Shown here: positions 18,732 to 28,243 of the stretch, one piece after another
How positions within the stretch are numbered: position 1 is the first letter of the stretch
Layout of the letters: each line of letters opens with the position of its first letter
NCBI RefSeq assembly: GCF_012926505.1
Contig: NZ_JABBNT010000003.1
Coordinates: forward strand, 496,001 to 560,000
Length of the DNA: 64,000 nucleotides
Direction: 5' to 3'
Source of the DNA: Pacificispira spongiicola
Lineage (GTDB): Bacteria; Pseudomonadota; Alphaproteobacteria; UBA8366; Aestuariispiraceae
Notes under the pieces: model-generated
The model's input: only the letters and a program-made list of their open reading frames with translations
What the model was told of the DNA's origin: nothing
The model's database searches: none
Translations under genes and position numbers: made by a program

Positions 18732-18831
18732 GGAAGGTCGGCGGTGGACGGGCGCCTCGCCAACCCGGTCAGGTCCGGAAGGAAGCAGCCGTAACGAGAT
18801 TTTCGCTCGGGTCACTTAACGCCGACCTTCC
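18732..18831 (+). ncRNA. ffs: Signal recognition particle RNA, small bacterial type
   Basis: The conserved SRP helix 8 is plain: GGTCAGGTCCGGAAGGAAGC followed by AGCCGTAACGAG, containing the symmetric and asymmetric loops bound by Ffh. The ends pair perfectly: GGAAGGTCGGCG (18732-18743) with CGCCGACCTTCC (18820-18831). About 100 nt is right for the 4.5S type of proteobacteria. It directs cotranslational membrane targeting with Ffh and FtsY. SRP RNA close to dnaX-ybaB-recR is a familiar arrangement, but here a GST and a TetR gene lie between. The exact ends may differ by a few nt. Confidence 0.95.
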
Positions 18832-18853
18832 GCCTTCCTAAAAATCCCTTGTA

Positions 18854-19489
18854 TCAGGTCGGAACGGTTTCGATGAAACCGGGTCGGGCGCGCACACGCT
18901 CCATCAGGCTGCTCAGGGCCGGGCGTTGTTTCACCAGTCGCGCGCCGACGGGCAGCATTTGCAAATAATGCAGGATCGGCCACAGCGCGAAATCGGCGGG
19001 ACAGGGCGTGTCCCCCAGGAAGAAATTCCGATCCTGCAACGCGGCGTCGATCACATCCAGACCCTTTGCGGTCCGTTCCGTCGCGGCGGTGACAGCGGTT
19101 TCTTCCGGCGGGGTGCCGGTCATTTTGCCGATGACGATGGGGAGGACGAGGGCGCGGATGGCCGCCGGATCGACATAGGCCATGATGACGCTCAACCACT
19201 GATCCGCCAGACCTTCCTCATAGGGCGTATCGGGCAGCAATCGCGGCCCGTCGAAGACCCGGTCGATATAGCGCATGATCGCCGTTACCTCGAACAGGCG
19301 TTTTCCATCGTGTTCGAGGATCGGGATTTTTCGCAACGGGTGCAGGTCCAGATCGGGCGATTTCGACATTTCGAACAATTCGGTGCAACCGGTCAGGCCG
19401 ACGGTATGCGGCACCCCCTTTTCCGCCAGCAGCAGCCGGACGGACCAGACCATCGAACTTTGCGGCAGGCCGTATAGGTGCAGGGACAT
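18854..19489 (-). CDS. Glutathione S-transferase family protein
   Basis: Predicted cytosolic GST of 211 residues. The N-terminal thioredoxin-like domain (1-80) has LYGLPQSSMVWSVRLLLAEK, with possible catalytic Ser residues near 11-12. The cis-Pro glutathione site is in LRKIPILEHDGKRLFEVTAI. The helical C-terminal domain (about 90-205) contains PCPADFALWPIL. It would conjugate or reduce an electrophile with glutathione; the substrate is unknown. AGGAGG lies upstream of the start. The gene is divergent from a TetR regulator across a perfect palindrome, so it is the likely regulated target. Confidence 0.9.
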   Translation of the reverse strand: MSLHLYGLPQSSMVWSVRLLLAEKGVPHTVGLTGCTELFEMSKSPDLDLHPLRKIPILEHDGKRLFEVTAIMRYIDRVFDGPRLLPDTPYEEGLADQWLSVIMAYVDPAAIRALVLPIVIGKMTGTPPEETAVTAATERTAKGLDVIDAALQDRNFFLGDTPCPADFALWPILHYLQMLPVGARLVKQRPALSSLMERVRARPGFIETVPT

Positions 19490-19541
19490 GGGTTAATCCT
19501 CCTTGTGTCGATGAAACTTGGCGGCAGGGTGGGTCGCCTAT

Positions 19542-19565
19542 AAAATATGTTCAACAACATATTTT
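19542..19565. promoter_or_regulatory. 24-bp perfect palindrome, likely TetR operator
   Basis: AAAATATGTT (19542-19551) and AACATATTTT (19556-19565) are perfect inverted copies with a CAAC spacer. The palindrome lies 12 nt before the TetR start codon and 52 nt from the divergent GST start, in the only AT-rich spot of the gap. Position and size match operators bound by two TetR-family dimers, so autoregulation with co-control of the GST gene is inferred. Confidence 0.7.
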
Positions 19566-19577
19566 GGAGATATCGCC

Positions 19578-20165
19578 ATGCCCTATCCCGCCGGCCACAA
19601 GGACAAGATCCGGGCGCAGATCGTCACTGCGGCCCGGCAGGAAATGAACCGAACCGGCTATCAGGCGGCCAGCATTGACGCGATCATGGCGGCGGCGGGA
19701 CTGACGCGCGGCGGTTTCTACGCCCATTTTTCAAGCAAGGAAGACCTGCTGGTCGAAATCATGAAGAACATGCAGCAGGAACCGCTGCCGCTCTTCGCCG
19801 GCCGGATGAAGGCGGCGGCGGTGAGTCCGGATGATTCGTGCGGTGCGGAAACGTTTATCGACGCCTATCTGTCCCCCGAACATCGGGACCGCGTGGATCA
19901 GGGCTGTTCCGTGCCGCCGCTATCGCCGGAAATCGAACGGTCGGGCGACAAGGTGCGCGGTGCGTTTGACGACTATGCGCGGGATGTCGCCCGGAAACTG
20001 ACGGACCTGAAAGGCACGCCGACCGGGGAGGACGGCATCGACGACGCCACGATTGGAATGCTGGCCTTGTGTATCGGCGGGATCATTCTATCCCGCGCGG
20101 TGAAGGATGAAGGCCTGTCGGACCGGATATTGGGGGCCTGTCGGGACGCGGCGAAAACGCTTTAG
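19578..20165 (+). CDS. TetR/AcrR-family transcriptional regulator
   Basis: One-component repressor of 195 residues. The TetR helix-turn-helix spans about residues 8-55 (TAARQEMNRTGYQAASIDAI, then AAAGLTRGGFYAHFSSKEDL). The C-terminal ligand-binding domain follows and contains an RVDQGCSVPPLSPEI segment. The family is close to the regulators of reactive-electrophile responses that often neighbour GST or reductase genes. The ATG at 19578 directly follows the palindrome and gives the normal TetR N-terminus; earlier in-frame starts would run through the operator. Confidence 0.9.
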   Translation: MPYPAGHKDKIRAQIVTAARQEMNRTGYQAASIDAIMAAAGLTRGGFYAHFSSKEDLLVEIMKNMQQEPLPLFAGRMKAAAVSPDDSCGAETFIDAYLSPEHRDRVDQGCSVPPLSPEIERSGDKVRGAFDDYARDVARKLTDLKGTPTGEDGIDDATIGMLALCIGGIILSRAVKDEGLSDRILGACRDAAKTL

Positions 20166-20261
20166 GTCGACGGCGGAGATTCGTTACCAACCCGAACGAT
20201 TTTGACAGGAGGAACCGTCTTCCCTGTTGTGCCGGTCAGGTCGGCTTGCGATGATAGAACC

Positions 20262-22199
20262 ATGAGCACAGAGAACGATCCGCCCTTCGATCTGGACGAC
20301 GAGCCGCCGCCCGTGCAGGACGGCCCCGGCCTGGGATTCGACGAGCCCCCTCAACCGGCCGCCAAACCGGCGACGGCCCCTGTGACGGTGGCAGAAACTA
20401 AAGTCCCGGACGACAAGGCCTATCGTGTCCTGGCGCGGAAATACCGCCCGTCGGATTTCAGCAGCCTGATCGGTCAGGAAGCCCTGGTTCGCACCCTGTC
20501 GAACGCCATCGCGGCGGGTCGCATCGCGCAGGCCTTCATGCTGACCGGCGTGCGCGGGGTCGGGAAAACGACGACGGCGCGGATCGTGGCCAAGGCGCTG
20601 AACTGCGTCGGGCCGGACGGAAACGGCGGACCGACCGTGCATCCCTGCGGCGTTTGCGCCAATTGCACCGCCATCGCCGCCGACCGGCATGTCGATGTCA
20701 TTGAAATGGACGCCGCCAGCCGAACCGGCGTCGACGATATCCGCGAACTGATCGACGGTGTGCGCTATCGCCCGGTATCGGCGCGGTACAAAGTCTACGT
20801 GCTCGACGAAGTGCACATGCTGTCCAAGAACGCCTTCAACGCGCTGTTGAAGACGCTGGAAGAGCCGCCGGAACATGTGAAATTCATCTTCGCGACGACG
20901 GAAATCCGCAAGGTGCCGGTTACCGTCCTGTCGCGGTGCCAGCGATTCGATCTGCGTCGGGTTCCGGTCGATCAATTGGCCGCGCATTTCAAATCCGTCG
21001 CCCAGCAGGAAGGCGTCGGGATCGACGAAGAAGCCGTGGGCATGATCGCCCGCGCCGCGGACGGGTCCGTGCGCGACGGTTTGTCGATCTTGGATCAGGC
21101 CATCGCGCTCAGCGCCGATACGGTCTCGGCGGAACAGGTCCGCGACATGTTGGGTCTCGCCGACCGCACGCGGGTCTATGACCTGTTCGACGCGGTGATG
21201 AAGGGCGACGCGGCCACGGCGCTGGACCTGTTGGACGACATGTACCGGACCGGGGCCGACCCGGCGGTGGTGTTGGAAGACCTTCTGGAAATCACCCATG
21301 TCCTGACCCGCGCCAATCTGGTGCCGGATGCGTTGGACCGGCCGACGACGGCCGAATTGGAACGCACGCGCGGCAAGGAAATGGCCGCCAATCTGTCCGT
21401 CCCGGTGTTGAGCCGCGTTTGGCAGATGCTGCTGAAAGGACTGGGCGAGGTCCGCGCCGCGCCGTCCCCGATTCAGGCGGCGGAAATGGCGATCATCCGC
21501 CTGTTGCATGTCGCCGATATGCCGACGCCGGGCGATCTGGTCGCGAAGTTGAAGGACTTGCAGCCGGGGGCCGCCGCTGGCGGGAATGCGCCCGGTGGTG
21601 GAAGTGGCGGTAGTGGCGGTGGCGGTAGTGGTGGCGGCGCACGGGCGTCCGGCATGCCCGGTCCGACGCTGATTCGCGGCGGGGCCGCCATGGCCGTGGC
21701 CGCGTCGCCGGATGTTTCGCCCATGGTGGCACAAGCGCGTGCCGACCTGCCGAAGACCATGGCCGAACTGGTGAAAATGTTCGAAGCCAAGCGCGAGGGA
21801 ATCCTGGCCAGCGCCCTGAAACGTGACGTGCATCTGGTGCGGCTGGAGCCGGGCCGCCTGGAATTCCGGCCGGGCCGTCATGCGCCGCCGGACCTGACGG
21901 GCCGGGTCGGCAAGATGCTGGGCGATTGGACCGGCATGCGCTGGGTGGTCAGCGTGTCCCAGGAACCGGGCGAACCGACGGTCCTGGAACAGGAAACCCG
22001 TGCCGCCCAGGACCGCAAGAGCAAGGCCGAACAGGACCCGTTGGTCATGTCCGTCATGAAGGCCTTTCCCAATGCGCAGATCACGCGCGTGACCGGTGTC
22101 GAGCCGACCCTTCCCGAGGCCCCCGCGGGCATGCCGGAAGAGGCGTTGGATGACTATGCGGCACCCGAAGACTATATCGACCCAGAAGACGACCTATAA
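20262..22199 (+). CDS. dnaX: DNA polymerase III subunit gamma/tau
   Basis: Clamp-loader ATPase of the replicative polymerase, 645 residues. Walker A is GVRGVGKTTTAR, the zinc-binding cysteines are in NCVG and PCGVCANC, Walker B is VYVLDEVHML (DExx), and sensor 1/SRC is TTEIRKVPVTVLSRCQRFD. A Gly/Ser-rich linker near residues 440-460 (PGGGSGGSGGGGSGGG) separates the ATPase core from a tau-like C-terminal domain. An acidic N-terminal extension of about 50 residues precedes the core. I saw no clear A-rich slippery site for a gamma frameshift. It forms an operon with ybaB and recR. Confidence 0.96.
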   Translation: MSTENDPPFDLDDEPPPVQDGPGLGFDEPPQPAAKPATAPVTVAETKVPDDKAYRVLARKYRPSDFSSLIGQEALVRTLSNAIAAGRIAQAFMLTGVRGVGKTTTARIVAKALNCVGPDGNGGPTVHPCGVCANCTAIAADRHVDVIEMDAASRTGVDDIRELIDGVRYRPVSARYKVYVLDEVHMLSKNAFNALLKTLEEPPEHVKFIFATTEIRKVPVTVLSRCQRFDLRRVPVDQLAAHFKSVAQQEGVGIDEEAVGMIARAADGSVRDGLSILDQAIALSADTVSAEQVRDMLGLADRTRVYDLFDAVMKGDAATALDLLDDMYRTGADPAVVLEDLLEITHVLTRANLVPDALDRPTTAELERTRGKEMAANLSVPVLSRVWQMLLKGLGEVRAAPSPIQAAEMAIIRLLHVADMPTPGDLVAKLKDLQPGAAAGGNAPGGGSGGSGGGGSGGGARASGMPGPTLIRGGAAMAVAASPDVSPMVAQARADLPKTMAELVKMFEAKREGILASALKRDVHLVRLEPGRLEFRPGRHAPPDLTGRVGKMLGDWTGMRWVVSVSQEPGEPTVLEQETRAAQDRKSKAEQDPLVMSVMKAFPNAQITRVTGVEPTLPEAPAGMPEEALDDYAAPEDYIDPEDDL

Positions 22200-22211
22200 G
22201 GACCGATCCCG

Positions 22212-22535
22212 ATGAAGAATCTCGCCGGTATGATGAAACAGGCGCAGGAAATGCAGTCGCGCATGCAGGAAATGCAGGCGCAGATGGAAACGCTGGAAAT
22301 CGACGGCACGTCCGGCGGCGGCATGGTCAATGTGACCGTGACCGGCAAGGGCGAATTGCGCCGCCTGTCCATCGATCCCAGCCTGATCGACCCGAACGAT
22401 AAGGAAGTCCTGGAAGACCTGATCGTCGCGGCGGTGAACGATGCGAAGGGCAAGGCGGACGACCGCATGCGGGAAAAGACCCAGGAATTGATGGGCGGAC
22501 TGCAACTGCCGCCGGGCATGAAGCTGCCCTTCTAA
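22212..22535 (+). CDS. YbaB/EbfC family nucleoid-associated protein
   Basis: Small DNA-binding protein of 107 residues. Its N-terminal helix ([20 protein letters not shown]) is followed by the conserved [21 protein letters not shown] core and a C-terminal helix with [15 protein letters not shown]. The family forms dimers that bind DNA. The gene lies between dnaX and recR, the order known from most proteobacteria, and is 12 nt from dnaX and 5 nt from recR, so the three are one transcription unit. Confidence 0.95.
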   Translation: MKNLAGMMKQAQEMQSRMQEMQAQMETLEIDGTSGGGMVNVTVTGKGELRRLSIDPSLIDPNDKEVLEDLIVAAVNDAKGKADDRMREKTQELMGGLQLPPGMKLPF

Positions 22536-22540
22536 CCGAC

Positions 22541-23131
22541 ATGCAGGAAATCGAGCGATTGGTGCAGCTTTTGGCGCGGCTGCCGGGGCTCGGTCCCCGG
22601 TCGGCGCGGCGTGCCGTGCTGATGCTGATCAAGCGCAAGGAAAGCCTGATGCAGCCGCTGGCCATGGCCCTGGCGGAAGCGGCGGATAAAATCCGCACCT
22701 GCACGACCTGCGGCAATCTGGATACGTCGGATACCTGCGCGATTTGCCGCGATCCGACGCGCGACCAAACCGCGATTTGTGTCGTGGAACAGGTGGGCGA
22801 CCTGTGGGCGTTGGAACGCACCGGGGTGTTTCGGGGCCGGTATCACGTCCTGGGCGGCGTCCTGTCCGCCATCGACGGGGTGGGGCCGGAAGACCTCAAT
22901 ATTGCCGCATTGCTGGCCCGGGTCGGCCCCGATCACCCGGTACAAGAAGTGATCCTCGCGACCAACCTGACGGTGGATGGGCAGACGACGGCCCATTACG
23001 TGACCGAAAGGCTGGAACCGTCGGGGGTGAAGGTCAGCCGTCTGGCGCATGGCGTGCCGGTCGGCGGCGAATTGGACTATCTGGACGACGGAACCTTGGC
23101 GACGGCCCTGAAATCGCGCCAATTGGTTTAG
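22541..23131 (+). CDS. recR: Recombination mediator protein RecR
   Basis: Works with RecF and RecO to load RecA on gapped DNA. The 196 residues include the N-terminal helix-hairpin-helix ([20 protein letters not shown]), the four-cysteine zinc finger ([18 protein letters not shown], near residues 57-74), the Toprim domain ([21 protein letters not shown]) and the C-terminal Walker-B-like region. Length is normal for the family. Confidence 0.96.
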   Translation: MQEIERLVQLLARLPGLGPRSARRAVLMLIKRKESLMQPLAMALAEAADKIRTCTTCGNLDTSDTCAICRDPTRDQTAICVVEQVGDLWALERTGVFRGRYHVLGGVLSAIDGVGPEDLNIAALLARVGPDHPVQEVILATNLTVDGQTTAHYVTERLEPSGVKVSRLAHGVPVGGELDYLDDGTLATALKSRQLV

Positions 23132-23154
23132 GAATTATTTCGGGGGTGTGGGGA

Positions 23155-23877
23155 ATGGCCAAGAAGAAACTGATGTTCCTGGGACAGTTGGGCGCGCCGG
23201 GCAGATACGACCCGCAAGTTTTTGCGAACCAGCCGGGCGGCGATAATGAAGTCCATTGGTTCGAACTGATGTTGGACGGGTTGGGGCTGCTGGACGTCAT
23301 CGACTACGAAGGCCGCCGCATCTGCCGCGGCGATCCCTTGCCGGACCCGGACGAGGCCGACGTCTTCGTCGTCGGCGGCAGTTGGCATTCCGTTTATGAC
23401 GGGCTGGATTGGCAGCACGATCTGGAAAAATTCCTGGCGACCCTCTGGGCCGACCCAAACCCGAAGCCGGTTTTCGGTATCTGCGGCGGCCATCAGATGA
23501 TTGCCAAGATGCGCGGCGTGCCGGTCGACTATCTGGACGAAGTCCATGCCGGGACGTTCCCCGTTTCCCTGACCGATGCGGGGCGGGAAAGCCCGCTCTT
23601 CGACGGGGTCGTGCCGCGTTTCAATTTCGGCAACGAACAGCATGTCGCCGCAGTGCCGGACGGCGCGACGGTGATTGCGACGACCGCTACCATGCCGAAT
23701 TGCGGGTTGGATTACGGACGGGGCTGGATGTCCGTGCAATTCCATCCCGAAGCCACCGACCGATGCATGGCCGAATCTTGGGGGCCGAAGGCCGCGTCGG
23801 TATCGGACAACTATCACCCGACACCGGATGCACCGCGTCTTTTCGTCAATTTCCTCAAAGCGAACGGGATCCTGTAA
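23155..23877 (+). CDS. Type 1 glutamine amidotransferase-like protein
   Basis: Class I GATase-fold protein of 240 residues. The nucleophile elbow is FGICGGHQMIAK (Cys near residue 107), and the catalytic His and Glu are in SVQFHPEATD near residue 197. The family includes free-standing GATases that amidate or hydrolyse gamma-glutamyl compounds; no synthetase partner is adjacent. The ATG at 23155 lies 23 nt after recR and gives a normal N-terminus (AKKKLMFLGQLG). Co-transcription with the dnaX-recR group is plausible. The substrate is unknown. Confidence 0.82.
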   Translation: MAKKKLMFLGQLGAPGRYDPQVFANQPGGDNEVHWFELMLDGLGLLDVIDYEGRRICRGDPLPDPDEADVFVVGGSWHSVYDGLDWQHDLEKFLATLWADPNPKPVFGICGGHQMIAKMRGVPVDYLDEVHAGTFPVSLTDAGRESPLFDGVVPRFNFGNEQHVAAVPDGATVIATTATMPNCGLDYGRGWMSVQFHPEATDRCMAESWGPKAASVSDNYHPTPDAPRLFVNFLKANGIL

Positions 23878-23880
23878 GCA

Positions 23881-25332
23881 ATGATGAAGAAGCCCCTCTA
23901 CTCACTTCTCCTCTCCGCCGGGGTTTCCCTGGCGGCTATGGATGCTGCCGTCGCCGACTCTGTCGCCGCCGGACCGATGACGGAAAGCGCCATCGCCATC
24001 TACAATGACGGCATTTCCGTCGTCGGCGAGAAACGCACCGCGTCGCTGATTGAGGGCGGATCGGTTCTGCTGTCCGATCTGCCGGATGCGCTGGATACCG
24101 GCAGCCTGCTGGTCGATATCGCGGGCAAACCGGCCTACAGCCTGACCCTGCATCAGGACAACTTGTCCCAGGACAGTTTGCTGCAACGGTCTGTCGGCAA
24201 GGAAATCGTCTGGCTGGTACCGGCGGGCGACGGCGCGGAACGCGAAATCCGCGGCACCTTGATGGGGACTGTCGGCGGTATCCTGATCAAGACCGGCGGT
24301 CGTTATGAAATCCTGCCGCCGAATGGACGGCTGGCGCTCGACCGCCTGCCGGACGGCATGGTGGGCGGGTTGGAAATCCTGGCGGAAACCGATGCGCCGT
24401 CGGGCACGCAACCGGTTGCCGTGCGCTATCTGACAGCCGGACTGGGCTGGTCGGCGGATTATACCGCCGAATTGCTGCCCGACGGGTCGGGCCTGACCTT
24501 GAGCGGCCATTATCTTTTGGACAATCGCACCGGCACCAATTTCCGCAATGCCGCGATCCGTCTTGTCGCGGGCGATACGACCCGGATGATGAAGGGCGGC
24601 GGGCCGCAGGAAATGGCGGTACGCAGCTTGAACGCCATGCCGATGGCGGATTCCGCCGCCGTCGCCCCGCCGCAGGAAGCGACGCTGGGCGATGTGCATG
24701 TCTATGACCTGGGCGCGCGGATCGACCTGCCGTCGAACCGTCAGATTCGCCGCAGCCTGATCGACCCCGTCACGGTGCCGGTGGAAAAACTCTACCGCCT
24801 GACCGGCAGCGGCCTTGTGCGGCCCGGCCAGAGCATGGGGCCCGTGGACGGGTTGCGTCCGGCCGTCAGCCTGAAAATCGACAATGCCGAGGACGGCCCG
24901 CTGGGCATGCCCCTGCCGGCTGGAATCGTGCGGGTCTTCGGCGGGTTGGCCGCCGATGACGATGCATCCCCGGATGTTCTGCTGGGCGAGGACAGTCTGC
25001 AACACCTCCCGGTCGGGGGCGAGGCCGTGCTGTCCCTGGGGCGGGCGTTCGATATCACCGCGACGCGCCGTGTCACCGATTACGAAATCACCGGGACCGC
25101 GCCGAATCGCTGGCAGGCCCCGTATCGCGTGACGCACGAAATTGTGCTGAGAAACGGTCGGGAAGAGGCGGTCACGCTGGAGCTGACCGAAAGTCTGGGC
25201 GGCGCGGAATGGTCCCTGGTCGATACGTCGCACAAGGTCGCGTCGAAGGATGCGGGCGGCCTGACCTGGGAAATCGACATTCCGGCACGCGGCGAAACCA
25301 CGCTGACCTATATTGCAAAAGTGCAGCCGTAA
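23881..25332 (+). CDS. DUF4139 domain-containing exported protein
   Basis: Exported protein of 483 residues with a signal peptide (MMKKPLYSLLLSAGVSLAAM, likely cleaved after AAVA near residue 25). The rest matches the DUF4139 pattern: an N-terminal beta segment (AIAIYNDGISVVGEKRTASL), a YLTAGLGWSADYTAEL motif near residue 185, a domain containing SGHYLLDNRTGTNFRNAAI, and a C-terminal TLTYIAKVQP strand. There is no C-terminal anchor, so a periplasmic location is expected. The start is 3 nt after the GATase stop. The function of the family is not established. Confidence 0.82.
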   Translation: MMKKPLYSLLLSAGVSLAAMDAAVADSVAAGPMTESAIAIYNDGISVVGEKRTASLIEGGSVLLSDLPDALDTGSLLVDIAGKPAYSLTLHQDNLSQDSLLQRSVGKEIVWLVPAGDGAEREIRGTLMGTVGGILIKTGGRYEILPPNGRLALDRLPDGMVGGLEILAETDAPSGTQPVAVRYLTAGLGWSADYTAELLPDGSGLTLSGHYLLDNRTGTNFRNAAIRLVAGDTTRMMKGGGPQEMAVRSLNAMPMADSAAVAPPQEATLGDVHVYDLGARIDLPSNRQIRRSLIDPVTVPVEKLYRLTGSGLVRPGQSMGPVDGLRPAVSLKIDNAEDGPLGMPLPAGIVRVFGGLAADDDASPDVLLGEDSLQHLPVGGEAVLSLGRAFDITATRRVTDYEITGTAPNRWQAPYRVTHEIVLRNGREEAVTLELTESLGGAEWSLVDTSHKVASKDAGGLTWEIDIPARGETTLTYIAKVQP

Positions 25333-25403
25333 GGCGGCGTGGAAAACCGGGGAGGGGGCAACTCGCTCTTTCACTCTCCCACCGGCTTGGATAGTCTCGG
25401 CGC

Positions 25404-28055
25404 ATGACGGAAATGGGGGAAAAGCAGGCGCAAGTGACGCCGATGATGGCTCAGTATTTGAGCATCAAGGAAGCGCATCCGGATTGCCTTCTTTTCTACC
25501 GCATGGGCGACTTCTACGAGCTGTTCTTCGACGATGCGAAGCAGGCCGCCGCCGCCCTGGACATCGCGCTGACAAAGCGCGGTCAGCATCTGGGGGAGGA
25601 AATCCCCATGTGCGGCGTCCCCGTCCATGCCGCCGAAACCTATCTGTCGCGCCTGATCCGCAAGGGCCACCGTGTCGCCGTTTGCGAACAGACGGAAGAC
25701 CCGGCGGAAGCAAAGAAGCGCGGCGCGAAATCCGTCGTCCGGCGCGACGTCGTGCGCGTGGTGACGCCGGGAACCCTGACCGAAGACACCTTGCTGGACG
25801 CCCGGTCCGCGAATTATCTGGCGGCTTTGGCCCGCACCGGGGCGGACGGCTATGCGATCGCGTGGTGCGATATTTCGACGGGTCAATTGCTGTGCCAGCC
25901 CGTGGCGGAAGCGGGGCTTGCCAGCGCCCTGTCCCGCATCGCGCCGGGGGAATTGATCCTGGGTCAGAAATTGATCGAGGAAGGGTCGGCCCTTTACGAA
26001 CTGTTCCGGGAATGGCGGGATCGTCTGACTCCGCTGCCGGAATCGCGGTTCGATTCGACCAATGCGGAACGGCGGCTCAAAGATGTCTTCGGTGTCGCGG
26101 CGCTGGATGCCTTCGGGGATTTCGACCGGGCGGAACTGGCGGCCTTGGGCGCGCTGGTCGACTATCTTGACCTGACGCAGGTCGGCAAGATGCCGCGGCT
26201 GGAAGCGCCGCAGCGTCTGGCGACCGGGGCCTTGATGGAAATCGATCCGGCGACGCGCCGCAATCTGGAAATCACCCGCACCCTGACCGGCGACCGTTCG
26301 GGCAGCCTGCTGGCCGCCGTCGATCGCACGGTGACGGGCCCCGGCGCGCGGCTGTTGGCGCAACGCCTGTCCGCGCCGCAGACCGATCCGGCGGTAATCG
26401 GGGCGCGGCACGACGCGGTGTCCTTCTATGCCGGGAATTCGGGGCTGCGCGGCGACCTGCGCGATATCCTGAAAGGCGCGCCGGATTTGGAACGCGCCCT
26501 GGGCCGCCTGACCGTCGGACGCGGCGGGCCGCGCGACCTGCTGGCCCTGCGCGACGGATTGGCGCTGGGCAATCGGATCAAGGCGCTGCACGGGGCGGCG
26601 GACGACGTGCCTGCCTTGCTGGTCGAGGCGCTGAGCGATCTGGGCAACCACGATATCCTGATCGATCGCTATCGCCGCGCCTTGAAGGATGAGGTGCCGA
26701 TGCTGGCCCGCGACGGCGGGTTCGTCGCCAAGGGCTATGCCCCGCATCTGGACGAACAAGTGACCCTGCGCGAACAGGGGCGCCGCCTGATCCTGGAACT
26801 GGAATCCCGCTACAAGCAGGATACTGGCGTCGACGGGTTGAAGATCAAGCACAACAATGTGCTGGGCTGGTTCATCGAGGTGACGGCCAAACATTCGGAA
26901 AAGATCGGCGAACCCTTCATCCACCGGCAGAGCATGTCGAACGCCGTGCGCTATACGACGGTGGAACTGAACGAACTGGCCCGCAACATCGCCGAGGCCG
27001 GGGACCGCGCGCTCGCCATCGAACAGGAAATCTTTGACGATCTGGTGGGCGAGGCCCTGGCCCGCGCGCGCGAAATCGGTCTGGCCGCCCGCGCCCTGGC
27101 GGAACTGGATTTGCAGTCCGCGGCGGGCGACCTGGCCGTGGCGCGCGACTATTCCCGGCCGAAGGTCGATGCCTCCCTGTCCTTCGCCATTCAGGGCGGC
27201 CGCCATCCGGTGGTGGAGGCGGCGCTGGCGTCGCAAGGCGACGGGCAGGGCTTCGTTGCCAATGACTGCGACTTGGGCCGGGCGCAGCGTCTATGGCTGG
27301 TGACCGGGCCGAACATGGCCGGTAAATCGACGTTTTTGCGCCAAAACGCCCTGATCGCGATCCTGGCTCAGGCCGGTCTGTTCGTGCCCGCCGCGAACGC
27401 CCATATCGGCGCGGTGGATCGGTTGTTCAGCCGGGTCGGCGCGGCGGACGATCTGGCGCGGGGCCGGTCGACCTTCATGGTCGAAATGGTCGAAACCGCC
27501 ACGATTCTGAATCAGGCGTCGGAACGATCCCTGGTCATTCTGGATGAAATCGGGCGCGGCACGGCGACCTTCGACGGATTGTCCATTGCCTGGGCTTGTG
27601 TCGAACATTTGCACGAGGCGGCGAAGGCCCGCGCCCTGTTCGCCACGCATTATCACGAACTGACCGCCCTGTCGGAACGGCTCGACGCGCTCAGCCCCCA
27701 TTGCATGCGGGTGAAGGAATGGGATGGGGAGGTCGTCTTCCTGCATGAGGTCGGCCCCGGCGCCGCCGACCGGTCCTACGGCATCCATGTCGCGAAGCTG
27801 GCGGGTCTGCCCCCGGCCGTGGTGTCGCGCGCGGAAGAAGTCCTGCACGCGCTGGAAAAAGGCGAACAGTCCGGCGCGGTCACGCGGTTGGTAGACGACC
27901 TGCCGCTGTTCCGTGCGGCGTCGCAACCCGCACAGCCCGCTGTTGTCGATACCGGCCCCAGCGCGGCGGAAGAGGCACTGGCCGATCTGAATCCCGACGA
28001 CCTGACCCCGCGCGAGGCATTGGACGCGCTGTATCGGTTGAAGGCGCTGCTGTGA
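25404..28055 (+). CDS. mutS: DNA mismatch repair protein MutS
   Basis: Mismatch recognition ATPase, 883 residues, the usual MutS1 length. The mismatch-binding domain has [19 protein letters not shown] with the Phe-x-Glu wedge (FYE). The connector, core and clamp domains follow. The ABC-type ATPase has Walker [15 protein letters not shown] near residue 635, Walker [16 protein letters not shown] and the TTHYHEL-like FATHYHELT motif. A C-terminal helical region ends in [13 protein letters not shown], the tetramer/beta-clamp end. An earlier methionine could be replaced by the one at MGEKQ. The stop overlaps the GTG start of the next small gene. Confidence 0.96.
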   Translation: MTEMGEKQAQVTPMMAQYLSIKEAHPDCLLFYRMGDFYELFFDDAKQAAAALDIALTKRGQHLGEEIPMCGVPVHAAETYLSRLIRKGHRVAVCEQTEDPAEAKKRGAKSVVRRDVVRVVTPGTLTEDTLLDARSANYLAALARTGADGYAIAWCDISTGQLLCQPVAEAGLASALSRIAPGELILGQKLIEEGSALYELFREWRDRLTPLPESRFDSTNAERRLKDVFGVAALDAFGDFDRAELAALGALVDYLDLTQVGKMPRLEAPQRLATGALMEIDPATRRNLEITRTLTGDRSGSLLAAVDRTVTGPGARLLAQRLSAPQTDPAVIGARHDAVSFYAGNSGLRGDLRDILKGAPDLERALGRLTVGRGGPRDLLALRDGLALGNRIKALHGAADDVPALLVEALSDLGNHDILIDRYRRALKDEVPMLARDGGFVAKGYAPHLDEQVTLREQGRRLILELESRYKQDTGVDGLKIKHNNVLGWFIEVTAKHSEKIGEPFIHRQSMSNAVRYTTVELNELARNIAEAGDRALAIEQEIFDDLVGEALARAREIGLAARALAELDLQSAAGDLAVARDYSRPKVDASLSFAIQGGRHPVVEAALASQGDGQGFVANDCDLGRAQRLWLVTGPNMAGKSTFLRQNALIAILAQAGLFVPAANAHIGAVDRLFSRVGAADDLARGRSTFMVEMVETATILNQASERSLVILDEIGRGTATFDGLSIAWACVEHLHEAAKARALFATHYHELTALSERLDALSPHCMRVKEWDGEVVFLHEVGPGAADRSYGIHVAKLAGLPPAVVSRAEEVLHALEKGEQSGAVTRLVDDLPLFRAASQPAQPAVVDTGPSAAEEALADLNPDDLTPREALDALYRLKALL

Positions 28056-28243
28056 CCGACAATTCCGAAAAGCCCGATCCGAAGAAAGCGGCCTGGAAAG
28101 GCTACGCCGACTATCGCCGGGAAATGGAACAGCGCCGGACGGAAGCGTTCTCGAAACGCCTGACATTGGGGACGATGGTCCGGATCGCGGCGATCCTGCT
28201 CGCCCTCTTGCTCATCGCCGATGCGATGAAGCTGCTGGACTAG
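28052..28243 (+). CDS. Small single-pass membrane protein of unknown function
   Basis: A 63-residue protein read from GTG, overlapping the mutS stop as GTGA. The first 40 residues are charged ([20 protein letters not shown]), and one hydrophobic segment ([18 protein letters not shown]) runs near residues 43-60, so an N-in tail-anchored protein is predicted. I recognise no family. Coupling to mutS suggests it is translated, but a role in repair is not implied. Its last 4 nt overlap the convergent SGNH hydrolase stop. Confidence 0.6.
   Translation: MTDNSEKPDPKKAAWKGYADYRREMEQRRTEAFSKRLTLGTMVRIAAILLALLLIADAMKLLD

Noticed and set aside
21540-21660. Possible programmed frameshift in dnaX
   Set aside because: No A-rich slippery heptamer with a downstream stem is seen; the Gly/Ser linker explains the repetitive DNA here.
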